Assembly: GCF_963678635.1 (NCBI RefSeq)
Contig: NC_087064.1
Location: 16,793,802 to 16,857,801 of the forward strand
Direction: 5' to 3'
Origin: Symsagittifera roscoffensis
Lineage: Eukaryota; Xenacoelomorpha; Acoela; Convolutidae
DNA: 64,000 nt
A model generated the notes under the pieces. That model did not search any database, was not told the DNA's origin, and was given only the letters and a program-made list of their open reading frames with translations. A program made the position numbers and the translations under genes. Positions 54,471 through 63,732 of the stretch are shown in pieces; the first letter of the stretch is position 1; every line of letters begins with the position of its first letter.

Positions 54471-55065
54471 CATTTACGAAATGACTTCTTGATCGAGTAT
54501 TTTTTGTTGTTTGGGGCAATTTTCAAGTGTGGTCGGATTATTTATTGGTTTTTTGACAAGTGGGTTGAGTTTTGTGAAAAATTGTTGGGGGCAATTTTTA
54601 TGGTGATCGGGAGGTCTTCTTTGTCTTTATTTTCATTTGTCAAATGATCTGGGGTATTTTTGAGATTTTTATACTTTAGGCTAATTAAAATGGTCGTTCT
54701 TTTACTTTAGGCTAATTTAACATATTTGTTTGGGGGGTATTTGAGGGCTGAGTTGGGGAAATATTGTTGATCTTTGGTTTATTAGATAAGGGAGGGTTAT
54801 GATATTATGGTGATATTTATTTTAGTTGTCAAGTTGGAGTGGTTTGCTTATTTTTGACCTGGAGGTCGTAAAGTTATAGTTATAGATATGCCTGGAGTTT
54901 AATATCGTTCGTCTAGTTGGTTTGTGTTAGAGTTAGAGAAGGTGACGGATTGGATGAATCCTATTGGCTAATTATGAACTAGAATCGCTGCGTGTTTGCC
55001 AGCATGTTATTTTGAAAAATGAAAATTCAAAATGTTTCAAAGGTCTAAGATTGTGAAATACAAAA
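54471..55065 (-). other. Element 2 pol-env spacer
   Basis: Noncoding. The sense-strand motif GCCTAAAGTA occurs twice (complement at 54672-54681 and 54703-54712), 31 nt apart as in element 1. It may hold signals for the downstream mRNA. Confidence 0.55.
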
Positions 55066-58000
55066 TTAAAGTTGTTTTTGAAATTCGACTTTCTTTAATA
55101 TTTTAGATTGTGGGATGAATAATTTATAATTTTTACGTGGTTGATTTCTAAGTCGTGAAGACTCTCTATGTTCTGATTTGTCGATTTGTTCTTGGGGTAT
55201 TACTTGTTCTGTCATTTTTCTATGTTTTCTTTCTTTTTGAGATGTATTTTGATCTAGATTTTTTGTATTGTTTTTTGTGGTGGTTGATTTTGTTATTTGG
55301 TTTTTGAGGTGAAAATCTTTTTGTTCCTTTGTTGTAGTTTCCGTATGTGGGTTATTTTGAATAACTTTTAAACCTGTAAAAGAATATAATTGAGTTAGTT
55401 CGCGGAGTGCGTATTCTTTTGGATAATAAGGTAATAGGTTATTTCGGTGTTGAACGATTTCTTTTTTGTCTGAGTCGGTGATTTTATATGTGACATCAGT
55501 GGGTTTTGCAATTATTTGGTATGGTCCTTTACGAAGGGGTTGTAATTTTTTAGAAATTCCTTTTTGAGTATTAAAATTGGGTATTAATACAAATGTTCCA
55601 ATTTTTAAATCGGAGGCTGGTGTAAAGCGTGAATTTATTTGTTCATTAATGTTTTGCCTTTGTAACAACTTTTTTGTTACTTTTTGGTAAATTTCATTGT
55701 GTTTTTTATCTCTGTTTAAAATCCATTCGGTGTGTGTACCGGAGGCTAATTTAAGAATTTGTGGGTGATGAAAATGATCTTCATCGTGTGTATGTAAAGG
55801 TAGGTTATAACAAATTGAGTCTTTATTTGGTTGACAATAACCTTGTGCGTTTTTATGAGAGTTTGCTGTAAATATTATTGGTTTGCGTGGCTTTTGGTTA
55901 AAAACCATTTCATATGGTGACATTCCTAGAGTCGCTAGGGGAAATAATTTTACATCTGCTGACCATTCAGTATATCTTGTATCATTTCCATTGATGATAC
56001 ATCTAAGATATTCTTGTAGTGAACGGTTCATACCTTCGACTAAGCCGTTTGTCCAAGGTGCGTGAGATGTACGTGGTTTGTGTTTGATGTTATATAGATG
56101 ACATAGTGTGATAATTTCATTATTTATGAATTCTGTACCGTTATCTGTAACTAGAATTTCTGGTAGTCCAAATTTGGCTATCCAGTGTTCATAAAGCGTT
56201 GTGTAAGCGTAATAAGCGTTACAATGTGGTACTGGGTTAAGTGCTACATAATGTGTAAATGCGTCAACATTTACCATAATGTAGGAGTTTCCTTCGGATG
56301 AGGGTGAAATTGGTCCTTTTGTATCAAAGGAGATACGGTGGTTAAAGTACAAACTTTGTCCTTTAAAATCTTGTTTTTGTGCTATTTGTTTTTGATTTGG
56401 GTAAGGTTTATTTAGTTGGCATACTATACAGTCATTGCATAGTATTTTTATCCAAATTGGTGCATTTGGGAAATAAAAGTTTTGTATAAAATTTGAATAT
56501 GTTTTCTCTGATCCAGAGTGTCCTTTAATATTTTGTGTATGTGAAATATTAAAAGCTATGAGAATCATACTTAAAGGGAGACAGGGAACTGTAGATTCAT
56601 TTAATTTGTATTCTAGAAGGTCTGTGTTTTCATTAATTGTTGTATTATTAAATTTTCGAAAATATCGGAGGAGTGTTTTATTTCCTAAAATAGTTGTATC
56701 TGCCTTGACGGGTTTAGTTTTATATTTGTGCCATGATTTTAGTTGTCTAATTACTGGGTCAAGATTTTGGTATAATTTCAATGTTGAAATTGTAATTGTT
56801 TCTGTTGGGGGGAGAAAAATGTTTTCTATTTCTGATTTAGATAAGGGTATTGTATCAAGTGGGTCATGGAGGTCAAAAACTTGATTTATTGTGTATTTTG
56901 AATCGTTTGTTTGTGGTCCTGATAAATTTATTTTATCAGTTAGGTTTGCTTTTTCAATTAGTGGAAAAAGGTCTTTTTTATGCGAGTGTTGTTTTACTCT
57001 TTTTTGTTGGGTGTTATTTTTTATCCATTGTGAGTATGGAATTGGTTTAAAAGTTGATGTTCCAAGTAGATCAACTTCGTAGTGGTTATTTTGACAATCT
57101 AAATAAAGTGGAAAGTGTTGTAGATTTTTTATCTGTGATTGTTCAACGTCAGTTTTTACTGCATATTTGCATTCTAGTCGGGGTGATGTTTCGTTTTTTG
57201 CAAGGTAGAATTTTATATTTTTAGGTATTTCAACTGTAGTTTTACGTGTAAGTAATTCAGGTGGTGTATTTCGACTTAATGTGTCTGGTAATGCAAGATT
57301 TTTTCCTGCTGTCCAAACTATATGTAAGTTTGGAAATTTCATTAGAATTAATTGAAATCTGTAAACTCGGTGATTTGGGTTGGATTTTTGTGTGAAGAGA
57401 AAAATGATTGGTTTGTGATCTGTGATTAGAACTGTTGGATGTTTTGATCCAAGTATCAGAAATTCATATTCTGTAAGTGTATAGATTATGGCTGTACATT
57501 CTCTCATTAGGGTTGAGAGTCTTAGCTCTGCTTGAGTGAAAAATCGAGAATTTGCTGATATAAGGTTCATTTTGTTTGTACCATTATGTGATTGTAATAA
57601 CGCTGCGCCGATGCCAAAGTTCGAAGCATCGCACATTGCGTAGAATGGTTGATTTGGATCTGGAATTGTATTCGAAATTTGTTCAGTTAGAAGTTTTTTA
57701 ATTTCTTCAAATTGTGCTTGATGTTCTGTATTCCATTCAAAATTGTTTTGCTGTCTAAGTATATTATAGAAAGGTCTTAGATATAATTGCATTTTATAAA
57801 AATATTTGCTTAAAAAGTTTAGCATTCCAAGGAATTCTTGGATTTTCTTTTTATTTGTCGGTGGTTGGAGTTTCTGAATAGCGTCAATGCGTGATTTTAA
57901 TGGGGTGATTGTTTTTCTTTCTATATTATGTCCTAAGAATTTTACTCGTGTTAAAAAGAAGTGTGATTTATCGGGGGCGGCCTTCAGATTTTCGTTCTGA

Positions 58001-58125
58001 AGTATTTGGTGATATTGTTCTAAAACATTGAACATTTCTTCTTTAGTCTGTGATTGCATAAAAACATCGTCTAAATAGGTGATTGCGTTTTTCTTGAGTA
58101 TTAGTGGTCGGAAAATTTTGCTCAT
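55066..58125 (-). CDS. pol: Element 2 pol: RT C-terminal part, RNase H, integrase (1019 codons)
   Basis: Copies RNA into DNA and integrates it. Residues 17-20 are YLDD, the RT catalytic box, followed by the thumb/connection (LGHNI at 64-68, FLGMLNFLSKY). RNase H has D166 (CDAS), E209 (REC), D236 (TDH) and D281 (LPDTLSR). Integrase has a His-Cys zinc site (H529, H535, C566, C569) and the catalytic triad D601, D661 and E697, with 35 residues between the last two. A GPY/F-type module lies at about 857-885 (KLQPLRKGPYQIIAK). There is no chromodomain. A basic/polar tail follows. The first ATG overlaps the stop of the previous frame as ATGA, but RT motifs A and B lie in that previous frame. The join is therefore most likely a one-base deletion in one pol gene rather than a true start. 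All visible catalytic residues are kept. Confidence 0.9.
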   Translation of the reverse strand: MSKIFRPLILKKNAITYLDDVFMQSQTKEEMFNVLEQYHQILQNENLKAAPDKSHFFLTRVKFLGHNIERKTITPLKSRIDAIQKLQPPTNKKKIQEFLGMLNFLSKYFYKMQLYLRPFYNILRQQNNFEWNTEHQAQFEEIKKLLTEQISNTIPDPNQPFYAMCDASNFGIGAALLQSHNGTNKMNLISANSRFFTQAELRLSTLMRECTAIIYTLTEYEFLILGSKHPTVLITDHKPIIFLFTQKSNPNHRVYRFQLILMKFPNLHIVWTAGKNLALPDTLSRNTPPELLTRKTTVEIPKNIKFYLAKNETSPRLECKYAVKTDVEQSQIKNLQHFPLYLDCQNNHYEVDLLGTSTFKPIPYSQWIKNNTQQKRVKQHSHKKDLFPLIEKANLTDKINLSGPQTNDSKYTINQVFDLHDPLDTIPLSKSEIENIFLPPTETITISTLKLYQNLDPVIRQLKSWHKYKTKPVKADTTILGNKTLLRYFRKFNNTTINENTDLLEYKLNESTVPCLPLSMILIAFNISHTQNIKGHSGSEKTYSNFIQNFYFPNAPIWIKILCNDCIVCQLNKPYPNQKQIAQKQDFKGQSLYFNHRISFDTKGPISPSSEGNSYIMVNVDAFTHYVALNPVPHCNAYYAYTTLYEHWIAKFGLPEILVTDNGTEFINNEIITLCHLYNIKHKPRTSHAPWTNGLVEGMNRSLQEYLRCIINGNDTRYTEWSADVKLFPLATLGMSPYEMVFNQKPRKPIIFTANSHKNAQGYCQPNKDSICYNLPLHTHDEDHFHHPQILKLASGTHTEWILNRDKKHNEIYQKVTKKLLQRQNINEQINSRFTPASDLKIGTFVLIPNFNTQKGISKKLQPLRKGPYQIIAKPTDVTYKITDSDKKEIVQHRNNLLPYYPKEYALRELTQLYSFTGLKVIQNNPHTETTTKEQKDFHLKNQITKSTTTKNNTKNLDQNTSQKERKHRKMTEQVIPQEQIDKSEHRESSRLRNQPRKNYKLFIPQSKILKKVEFQKQL

Positions 58126-59921
58126 AAATCTGAAAATGCTGCTGGTCCTATGGATATTCCATAGAATAAGCGGTTGAATTCATACTGTTGGTTTCCAATA
58201 ACAAATTGTTTTAAACGTCGCGATTGTTCATCTAATGGCATTTGATTGTATGCACTATTCATATCTGCGGTTTTAAAGTATTTTCCGTTTGTTTTTGTTA
58301 AAATAACTTGTATTGGTTCAATAGGCCAATTACACTTTGATTCATCTATGAGTGAGTTGAGGTATCTAGCGTCGAGAACGATTTTTAATGATTCTCCTTT
58401 GGCTAGAATGATAACAGGGTTGATAAATGTGTTACCTTTTGGTTGTTCTTCTTTATTTACTGGTGATATAATGTTGTATTGTTCTAAAATGTCGAGTAAT
58501 CTGTTCACTTTATCGTGTAAGTGAATTGGTACCTTACTTGCTCTTTGTTTTTTGAAAACTGCATCTGGTTTTAATGGGAGATGTAGTGATGAGCTGATTT
58601 TGCCAACATCAAATTTGGATGTTGCATAGACTGATGAATATTTGATTTGCTGTTTGGCTAATTTATCAAATTCGTCTTGTGTTATTTGTGAATGTTGGAA
58701 GTTAAACATTGTTAAAAATTTCTGTTGATTCTCTGCGTAGTTACTTATGTTGAATGTAGGTTTGAAATATGGGGTTTTTGTGAAATAATCCGTATTTCTT
58801 TTTTCGTTACTTATTATATTATTTATGGATAATTCTTCATTAAGAATTGTGGATTGACAAATATCTAATAATTGGAGTATATTATTTACGCGATATTCTT
58901 TTTCGTGTATTGGTGATATCGTAGCGTTGGTTTCGCAATAGCCTAAAAGTCCTAAAGGTAATGTTACTTGATAGGGTGTATTGTTGTATACATGTAGAGA
59001 TATAATATCTGAATTCGAGTTTTTCAAATATTTTATGGATGAGATTGTGATTTTGAAAAATTTATGGATAGGTTTGAATTCAAAATCTGACATATAGAGT
59101 TGTTGTTTGTTTTGTTTTTTATCATATTGGTGAACTTGTTTTATTGAAAAATTATATATGTTTCCTGATAGTGGTTTCAGGTGTTTTCTTTGTTGGTTAT
59201 ATATTGGATAAAATTTTGAAAAGAATGGTGGTTGTTTGTTTAATCTTTGGAAAAATGTTAGGGATGTGTCTTTTGTTTTTGTGTATTTATCTTTGATTAG
59301 TATTTTACTGTTTAATATGTTGATTGTTGGTATATATTTAGAGATAAATGGTATTCCAATGATATTGTGTTTAATATCAGTGATATGGAATATTTGTTTA
59401 AATGGTTTAGTTAAAATTTTATTTTGCTCCATTGTTCTTGTGGGGAGAAGAAATAATTGAATTTTTCCATAGTTTACCAATGTTGATCCTTGTGCTGTTG
59501 CTAGTTTACTGGAGGTTTCAAGAGGTGTTAGCTTTGGGTGTAAGGTTTTTATTTCATTCCATGTGGGAATGTTTATTATATTTGATTCTGCTCCTGAATC
59601 AATTAAAAAATCAATTTCAAGATCTGGTGGTTGAAATTCTTTGCTTCTTGGACTTAAAAGAAATGGTATTGTCCAAATTTTTTCTTTGGGTTGTTCTTTT
59701 TGTATGTTTTGATAGATGTGATTTGTATTTAAGCATTTTGTCTTGTCATTCTCATTGGGTTGATTTGTAGTGTTAATTTCGTTTGTTTCTTGTGTTGTTT
59801 GTGTAGAATGGATGGGTTCAATATAATAATTGTGATGGAGTTTTAATTGATTTTCATATATATGTGATGAAAAAGGTTGTTCATATATAATAGGTTCGTA
59901 ATCATTTTCAACTGCTATCAT
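58122..59921 (-). CDS. Element 2 protease and RT N-terminal part (599 codons)
   Basis: The ATG given is only the first one after a stop in gag. The frame itself continues upstream without another stop through 59922-60473 into gag, so this is the middle of a Gag-Pro-Pol polyprotein. The aspartic protease motif LIDSGAESNII is at about residues 106-116. A linker of roughly 300 residues follows, then RT fingers and palm: FINPVIILAKGESLKIVLDARYLN resembles the PxxxVxKKDGSxRxCVDYRxLN block, followed by ADMNSAYNQMPL (motif A, catalytic Asp) and RLFYGISIGPAAF (motif B). The frame ends in the middle of RT, immediately before YLDD, which sits in the next frame. Element 1 has a broken relative of the first ~400 residues. 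Confidence 0.85.
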   Translation of the reverse strand: MIAVENDYEPIIYEQPFSSHIYENQLKLHHNYYIEPIHSTQTTQETNEINTTNQPNENDKTKCLNTNHIYQNIQKEQPKEKIWTIPFLLSPRSKEFQPPDLEIDFLIDSGAESNIINIPTWNEIKTLHPKLTPLETSSKLATAQGSTLVNYGKIQLFLLPTRTMEQNKILTKPFKQIFHITDIKHNIIGIPFISKYIPTINILNSKILIKDKYTKTKDTSLTFFQRLNKQPPFFSKFYPIYNQQRKHLKPLSGNIYNFSIKQVHQYDKKQNKQQLYMSDFEFKPIHKFFKITISSIKYLKNSNSDIISLHVYNNTPYQVTLPLGLLGYCETNATISPIHEKEYRVNNILQLLDICQSTILNEELSINNIISNEKRNTDYFTKTPYFKPTFNISNYAENQQKFLTMFNFQHSQITQDEFDKLAKQQIKYSSVYATSKFDVGKISSSLHLPLKPDAVFKKQRASKVPIHLHDKVNRLLDILEQYNIISPVNKEEQPKGNTFINPVIILAKGESLKIVLDARYLNSLIDESKCNWPIEPIQVILTKTNGKYFKTADMNSAYNQMPLDEQSRRLKQFVIGNQQYEFNRLFYGISIGPAAFSDL

Positions 59922-60473
59922 ATTTATGGAGATAGTGTTTTCTGTATCACTTTCTGATTCTGATGATTCACAGTTTATTTGATTCAGTTGTAGTTCGTTA
60001 TTTCCTGTGTCATCAATACCTGGAGGGTCTGATGTTGTTTCTGGGTTTGATTGTACTTGATTAATATATCTTTGATGTTTAGGTGTACTACTTCTGTGGC
60101 GATTGTTAGAATTATTATAATGGTTATTATTCCTGTGTGGTGATTGGGAATAATTTCTATAACGATTATTATAACTTGAATGTCGATTTTGTGAATTATT
60201 TCGTGATCTGTTTTGGTAATTATTGTTTGGTCTGTTATAGTTTGATCTATTATATGAGTTATTCCTTGATCGATTGTTCGGGTAATTCTGGTTTCGGTTG
60301 TTTGAATAACTTCTATTCCGATTATTGGAGTAGTTTCTATTTCTATTGTATGATGAATTTCGTGATTGATTGTTTGGATAGTAATTATTTCTTGATTGGG
60401 AATTAGATCTAGAAACAAATCGTGTTGTATTTGAATTTGATCTGGAGTAGTTATTTGTACTATTTTGTCTATT
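59922..60473 (-). CDS. Gag-to-protease linker, Arg/Asn/Ser-rich, open in the gag frame
   Basis: It has no ATG and no stop in the gag/protease frame, so it is easily missed. It encodes a long Asn/Arg/Ser/Tyr-rich tract, typical of nucleic-acid-binding tails after a zinc knuckle, and then an acidic Ser/Glu stretch before MIAVENDYEP. The same tract is read in the gag frame of element 1 (27440-27960). The 209-codon frame at 59984-60613 is an out-of-frame shadow of this low-complexity sequence. Confidence 0.7.
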
Positions 60474-63290
60474 TTAGTGATTTTGTGATGAATTTTGTGT
60501 ATTTCTTCGTTCTGGCGATCTTCCTCTATAACTTGAGTTATGTGGTGATTGATTTCTCGTGTAGTTGGTATTGCTCGGTAGTGGTTTTCCTGAACTGTTG
60601 TTGCTGTATACATTTTTGTTTGGTAGATTTTGATCTTTCTTCATGTATTGATAGAATGATTTATTTGGTTCTTTATATTTTTGAGGTTTATTTTGATTGT
60701 CTTGCTGTTTTTGTCTACATTCAGAAATACTATGTCCGTAACGTCGGCAATAATTACACCATTTTTTGAAAGATGGTTTGCCTTTAAAGTTTGGGTGTTT
60801 TTCGTAAATATTGAGTATTTCAGTGATTTTTTCAACGAGGTCTGTATCTGATTCCTGTATATTGTTGATACTTGTGGTATTTGTTTCGATTCGGTTAACG
60901 TATTGTAATTTCAGATTTTCTGTTTCTTCGAGCTTCATTGTGATTTCTGCTTGTTCTAGTTTGTCTACTAGTTTTCGGAAATCTAAATCGGGCTCTCGAA
61001 TTGAGGAGGGATGGGATGCTCTCTTTTTTATTGCTATTTTCCTTAATTGAGGTGTTAAGGTCATCATTAAGATTTCTGTCATTTTTGTGTTTTTATAGTC
61101 GTGTGTATTTAATGAATATGCTTTTCGAACTAGTGTTTTGATGCGTACTGCTAATTGTTTGATGGTTTCATTTTTTGTTAATCTGCGAATTTCATTACAT
61201 AAAACTCTTTGTTGTTGTTTGTTTCTTTCGGAGTCAAACATTTTTGAAAATTCTTGTGTAAATCTCTTCCAATTTGATTTTATTTCTAGAGGCAATACTG
61301 AAAACCATTTTTGGGCTGCGCCGTCTAAATTTGTTTGTATCAACGCTGTGCGTCGATGTATCCAGTTTTGATGTAGTGGCGTATTAATTGGTTCAGGTCC
61401 TATATTTAAAATCAAATTTGCTGTTACTGCATTTAAATAGTCTTCTACAGAATATTCAGGGTCTGTTCCTGTGAATACCATTAAAGGTTTATTTGATGTT
61501 ATTGATGATCCACCCATAAGGTATGGATTCATTGTCATTTGTAATGATTCTGCTGCATTTGGCATTTGAGAAAAATTTGAAAGTTGATTTCTTGTTATTT
61601 CGTGTTGTTGAAGATAATATGGGAGTGGTATTTCATTTTGCATTTGCGTCGGTTGATACGAGTGTGTGATCATTGGGTTTTGTTGCTGAATTGGTTGAAA
61701 ATATTGTGTATTAATTGGGTTTTGTTGCTGAATTGGTTGTTGATTTTGTGTATCTATCGGTTGTGGGGAAAAAATTCTATGATTTGTATGTGGTTTCTGT
61801 ACTCCTTGTCCACGATATTCTTGATTATATGGTGCAAATATATCTGGTTGTAAAAAATCATCATCTGAGGATAAGTAATCCATTTGATAAGATGTTTGTT
61901 TTTTATTTTTATTTTGTTGAAAAAATGGATAGTTTTCACTACGATCCTGTGAAGGATGTAAATTTGTTTGAAATTTTACTGAATTAGTTTGTGCTATTGG
62001 GTTATCCCAGTTTCGAGATCCTGTGTAATTATTAAAATTTTTTCGTGGGGGATAATTTGTTTTTGATGGATGTGTGTAATTATAATTATGTTCTGCAAAA
62101 TTGTTTCTAGTGAACGTTTTACGTGTTTTTGACGGTATTGTCATGGGTCTGTATGTCTGATAATCCATGTTTGAATATTTTGGGGCAACCGAAGGTTTAA
62201 CGGTTGATTGTAAGGTTACCTGTGTTTGTGAAGGGTTTGTATTTCTTGGTGTTGTTAAATTTGGACGTATTGGTGAAATGCTTTGTTGTGTAGTTGTTGT
62301 GTGTACGATTTCTTCATTTATGAAGTGTGATGGTGTCTGGATATCTTGCTGGGTGAGATTTCTAGTTCCATTGAGGTTTTCATTGTGTATGATTGTGGAG
62401 TTTAAACTATTATTTTGCATATCAGGTAAAAATGTATTATAGTTTAATGGTGTTGCATCAATGGTTAATGGTATTACTCTTACATAATCTCTTACATAAG
62501 ATATCGTACTTATTGCTTGACTTGAGATTGATTGTGGGAAGTTTATGAATGCGGGATGAGACCATTCGGGGTCCCAAACATAGTCTGACTGTTCTGTGAT
62601 GGCAGTATCATCGTTTGAGTTTTGAGGTCTAAAATTTTTTCTTGCTTGTGAAATTAAATCTAGATTATGTGTGAAATAATCTATTATAAACCATGCCAAG
62701 ATTTTTTGTAAGTCATGTTTTGTATGTTGTGAAACATCATCTTTAGTGAAATTTTCTTTAATTATATTTAGAAAACTAGAGAGTAGTGTGATTTCATGTC
62801 GTACTCTTATATGTTTAGATGTTTCTGTCGGTGAGACATTTGAGATTGGGATTTCGTTTTCTAATATCGAGATATTACTATATATTATTGCAAAAACTTC
62901 ATTGGTGAATATGGAGTTTGCTCTTTGTGAGTTATGATATTGTATGCTTTTTATATATTCTGAGAATACTTTTGAGAATTCTAAATCAAGGTCGTCTGTT
63001 TGAATTACATATTTGTTGTGATTCTGGTTTGGTGAGCTGAATTGTATGGAGTAGATTCCGTATTGTTGTGTTAAGTTGCATACATCTTTCAAATAGTGAT
63101 CGATAATTTGTCTTTTGATTTTTACATCTGGGAACTCTGTTTTACATGGACTGACTCCGGGTTCAAACAAATTTAAGAGTAAATTTTTGCAAAATATGTG
63201 CTGTCCTCTATCTGTGGTTGCATCTACGATAAAGGGGAAGATATCATCATCATCTGGACTTTCTTCACCTGGGGTGTGTGTTGAGCTCAT
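60474..63290 (-). CDS. gag: Element 2 gag (938 codons to a premature TAA)
   Basis: Forms the particle core. The N-terminal ~240 residues are a predicted folded region (GVSPCKTEFPDVKIKRQIID and following). Then comes a long Gln/Asn/Pro/Thr-rich linker (about 330-590), and a capsid-like helical domain of the retrotransposon gag type (about 600-790), with AAQKWFSVLPLEIKSNWKRF and LAVRIKTLVRKAY stretches. The zinc knuckle CNYCRRYGHSISEC (CX2CX4HX4C) is near residues 843-856. The TAA at 60474-60476 lies in the Arg/Asn-rich tail where element 1 has a Tyr codon, and the frame stays open beyond, so it is probably a point lesion. The protein is large for a Ty3/gypsy Gag. The true start may be further upstream, at 63732. 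Confidence 0.88.
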   Translation of the reverse strand: MSSTHTPGEESPDDDDIFPFIVDATTDRGQHIFCKNLLLNLFEPGVSPCKTEFPDVKIKRQIIDHYLKDVCNLTQQYGIYSIQFSSPNQNHNKYVIQTDDLDLEFSKVFSEYIKSIQYHNSQRANSIFTNEVFAIIYSNISILENEIPISNVSPTETSKHIRVRHEITLLSSFLNIIKENFTKDDVSQHTKHDLQKILAWFIIDYFTHNLDLISQARKNFRPQNSNDDTAITEQSDYVWDPEWSHPAFINFPQSISSQAISTISYVRDYVRVIPLTIDATPLNYNTFLPDMQNNSLNSTIIHNENLNGTRNLTQQDIQTPSHFINEEIVHTTTTQQSISPIRPNLTTPRNTNPSQTQVTLQSTVKPSVAPKYSNMDYQTYRPMTIPSKTRKTFTRNNFAEHNYNYTHPSKTNYPPRKNFNNYTGSRNWDNPIAQTNSVKFQTNLHPSQDRSENYPFFQQNKNKKQTSYQMDYLSSDDDFLQPDIFAPYNQEYRGQGVQKPHTNHRIFSPQPIDTQNQQPIQQQNPINTQYFQPIQQQNPMITHSYQPTQMQNEIPLPYYLQQHEITRNQLSNFSQMPNAAESLQMTMNPYLMGGSSITSNKPLMVFTGTDPEYSVEDYLNAVTANLILNIGPEPINTPLHQNWIHRRTALIQTNLDGAAQKWFSVLPLEIKSNWKRFTQEFSKMFDSERNKQQQRVLCNEIRRLTKNETIKQLAVRIKTLVRKAYSLNTHDYKNTKMTEILMMTLTPQLRKIAIKKRASHPSSIREPDLDFRKLVDKLEQAEITMKLEETENLKLQYVNRIETNTTSINNIQESDTDLVEKITEILNIYEKHPNFKGKPSFKKWCNYCRRYGHSISECRQKQQDNQNKPQKYKEPNKSFYQYMKKDQNLPNKNVYSNNSSGKPLPSNTNYTRNQSPHNSSYRGRSPERRNTQNSSQNH

Positions 63291-63732
63291 TTTTTTGTTT
63301 GATGACTGTTAATATGTAACTATCGATGTGTCTAATTGGTTGATTCCAATTGTATAAATGTACTGGTTTGTGTTTATATTGTTTTTTTATTCTTCTTTTT
63401 CCTCTTTTTCATGAATTTGAAGTTGTTTCTGAGTCGGAAAAATATAATTGATCGTGAATGGGGCAATTTTTATCTATAGATTCTTTTAATTTATAAAGTT
63501 CGTCTAAACTGCTGGTTTCTGATTCTGAAAATGCGTTTCGGTTTTTGGAAAATCTTTTTCGTGTTATTTGTCTTTGTTTGGTTATTATTTTTCTTTTTAA
63601 TGTTTGTCGTTTTGTTCTGTTATATCCAACTGTTTGTGTATGAGGTGTGATTACAAGATCGTATTTTTTGTTATCTATTTCACAATTGTGTAAAACGATT
63701 GTTTGTTTATTTCCTAGGTTTTTAAATGACAT
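63291..63732 (-). CDS. Upstream ORF of element 2 (107 codons), probably the Gag N-terminus
   Basis: The ATG at 63732 opens 107 codons to a TGA at 63409. It is a basic protein (KRQTLKRKIITKQRQITRKR) followed by an acidic, Ser-rich part (SESETSSLDELYKLK). The amino-acid sequence after the TGA is conserved with element 1 (K.VHLYNWNQPIRHI-like, then LTVIK.KNE), which argues that translation once continued. In element 1 this tail runs in the same frame into gag. So this is likely the start of a longer Gag, cut off here by a stop and a shift, rather than a separate gene. A short regulatory ORF of its own remains possible. Confidence 0.55.

Noticed and set aside
59984-60613. 209-codon minus-strand frame rich in Ile/Thr/His
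   Set aside because: It is an out-of-frame reading of the Arg/Asn/Ser-rich gag-to-protease linker. The gag frame carries the conserved protein.
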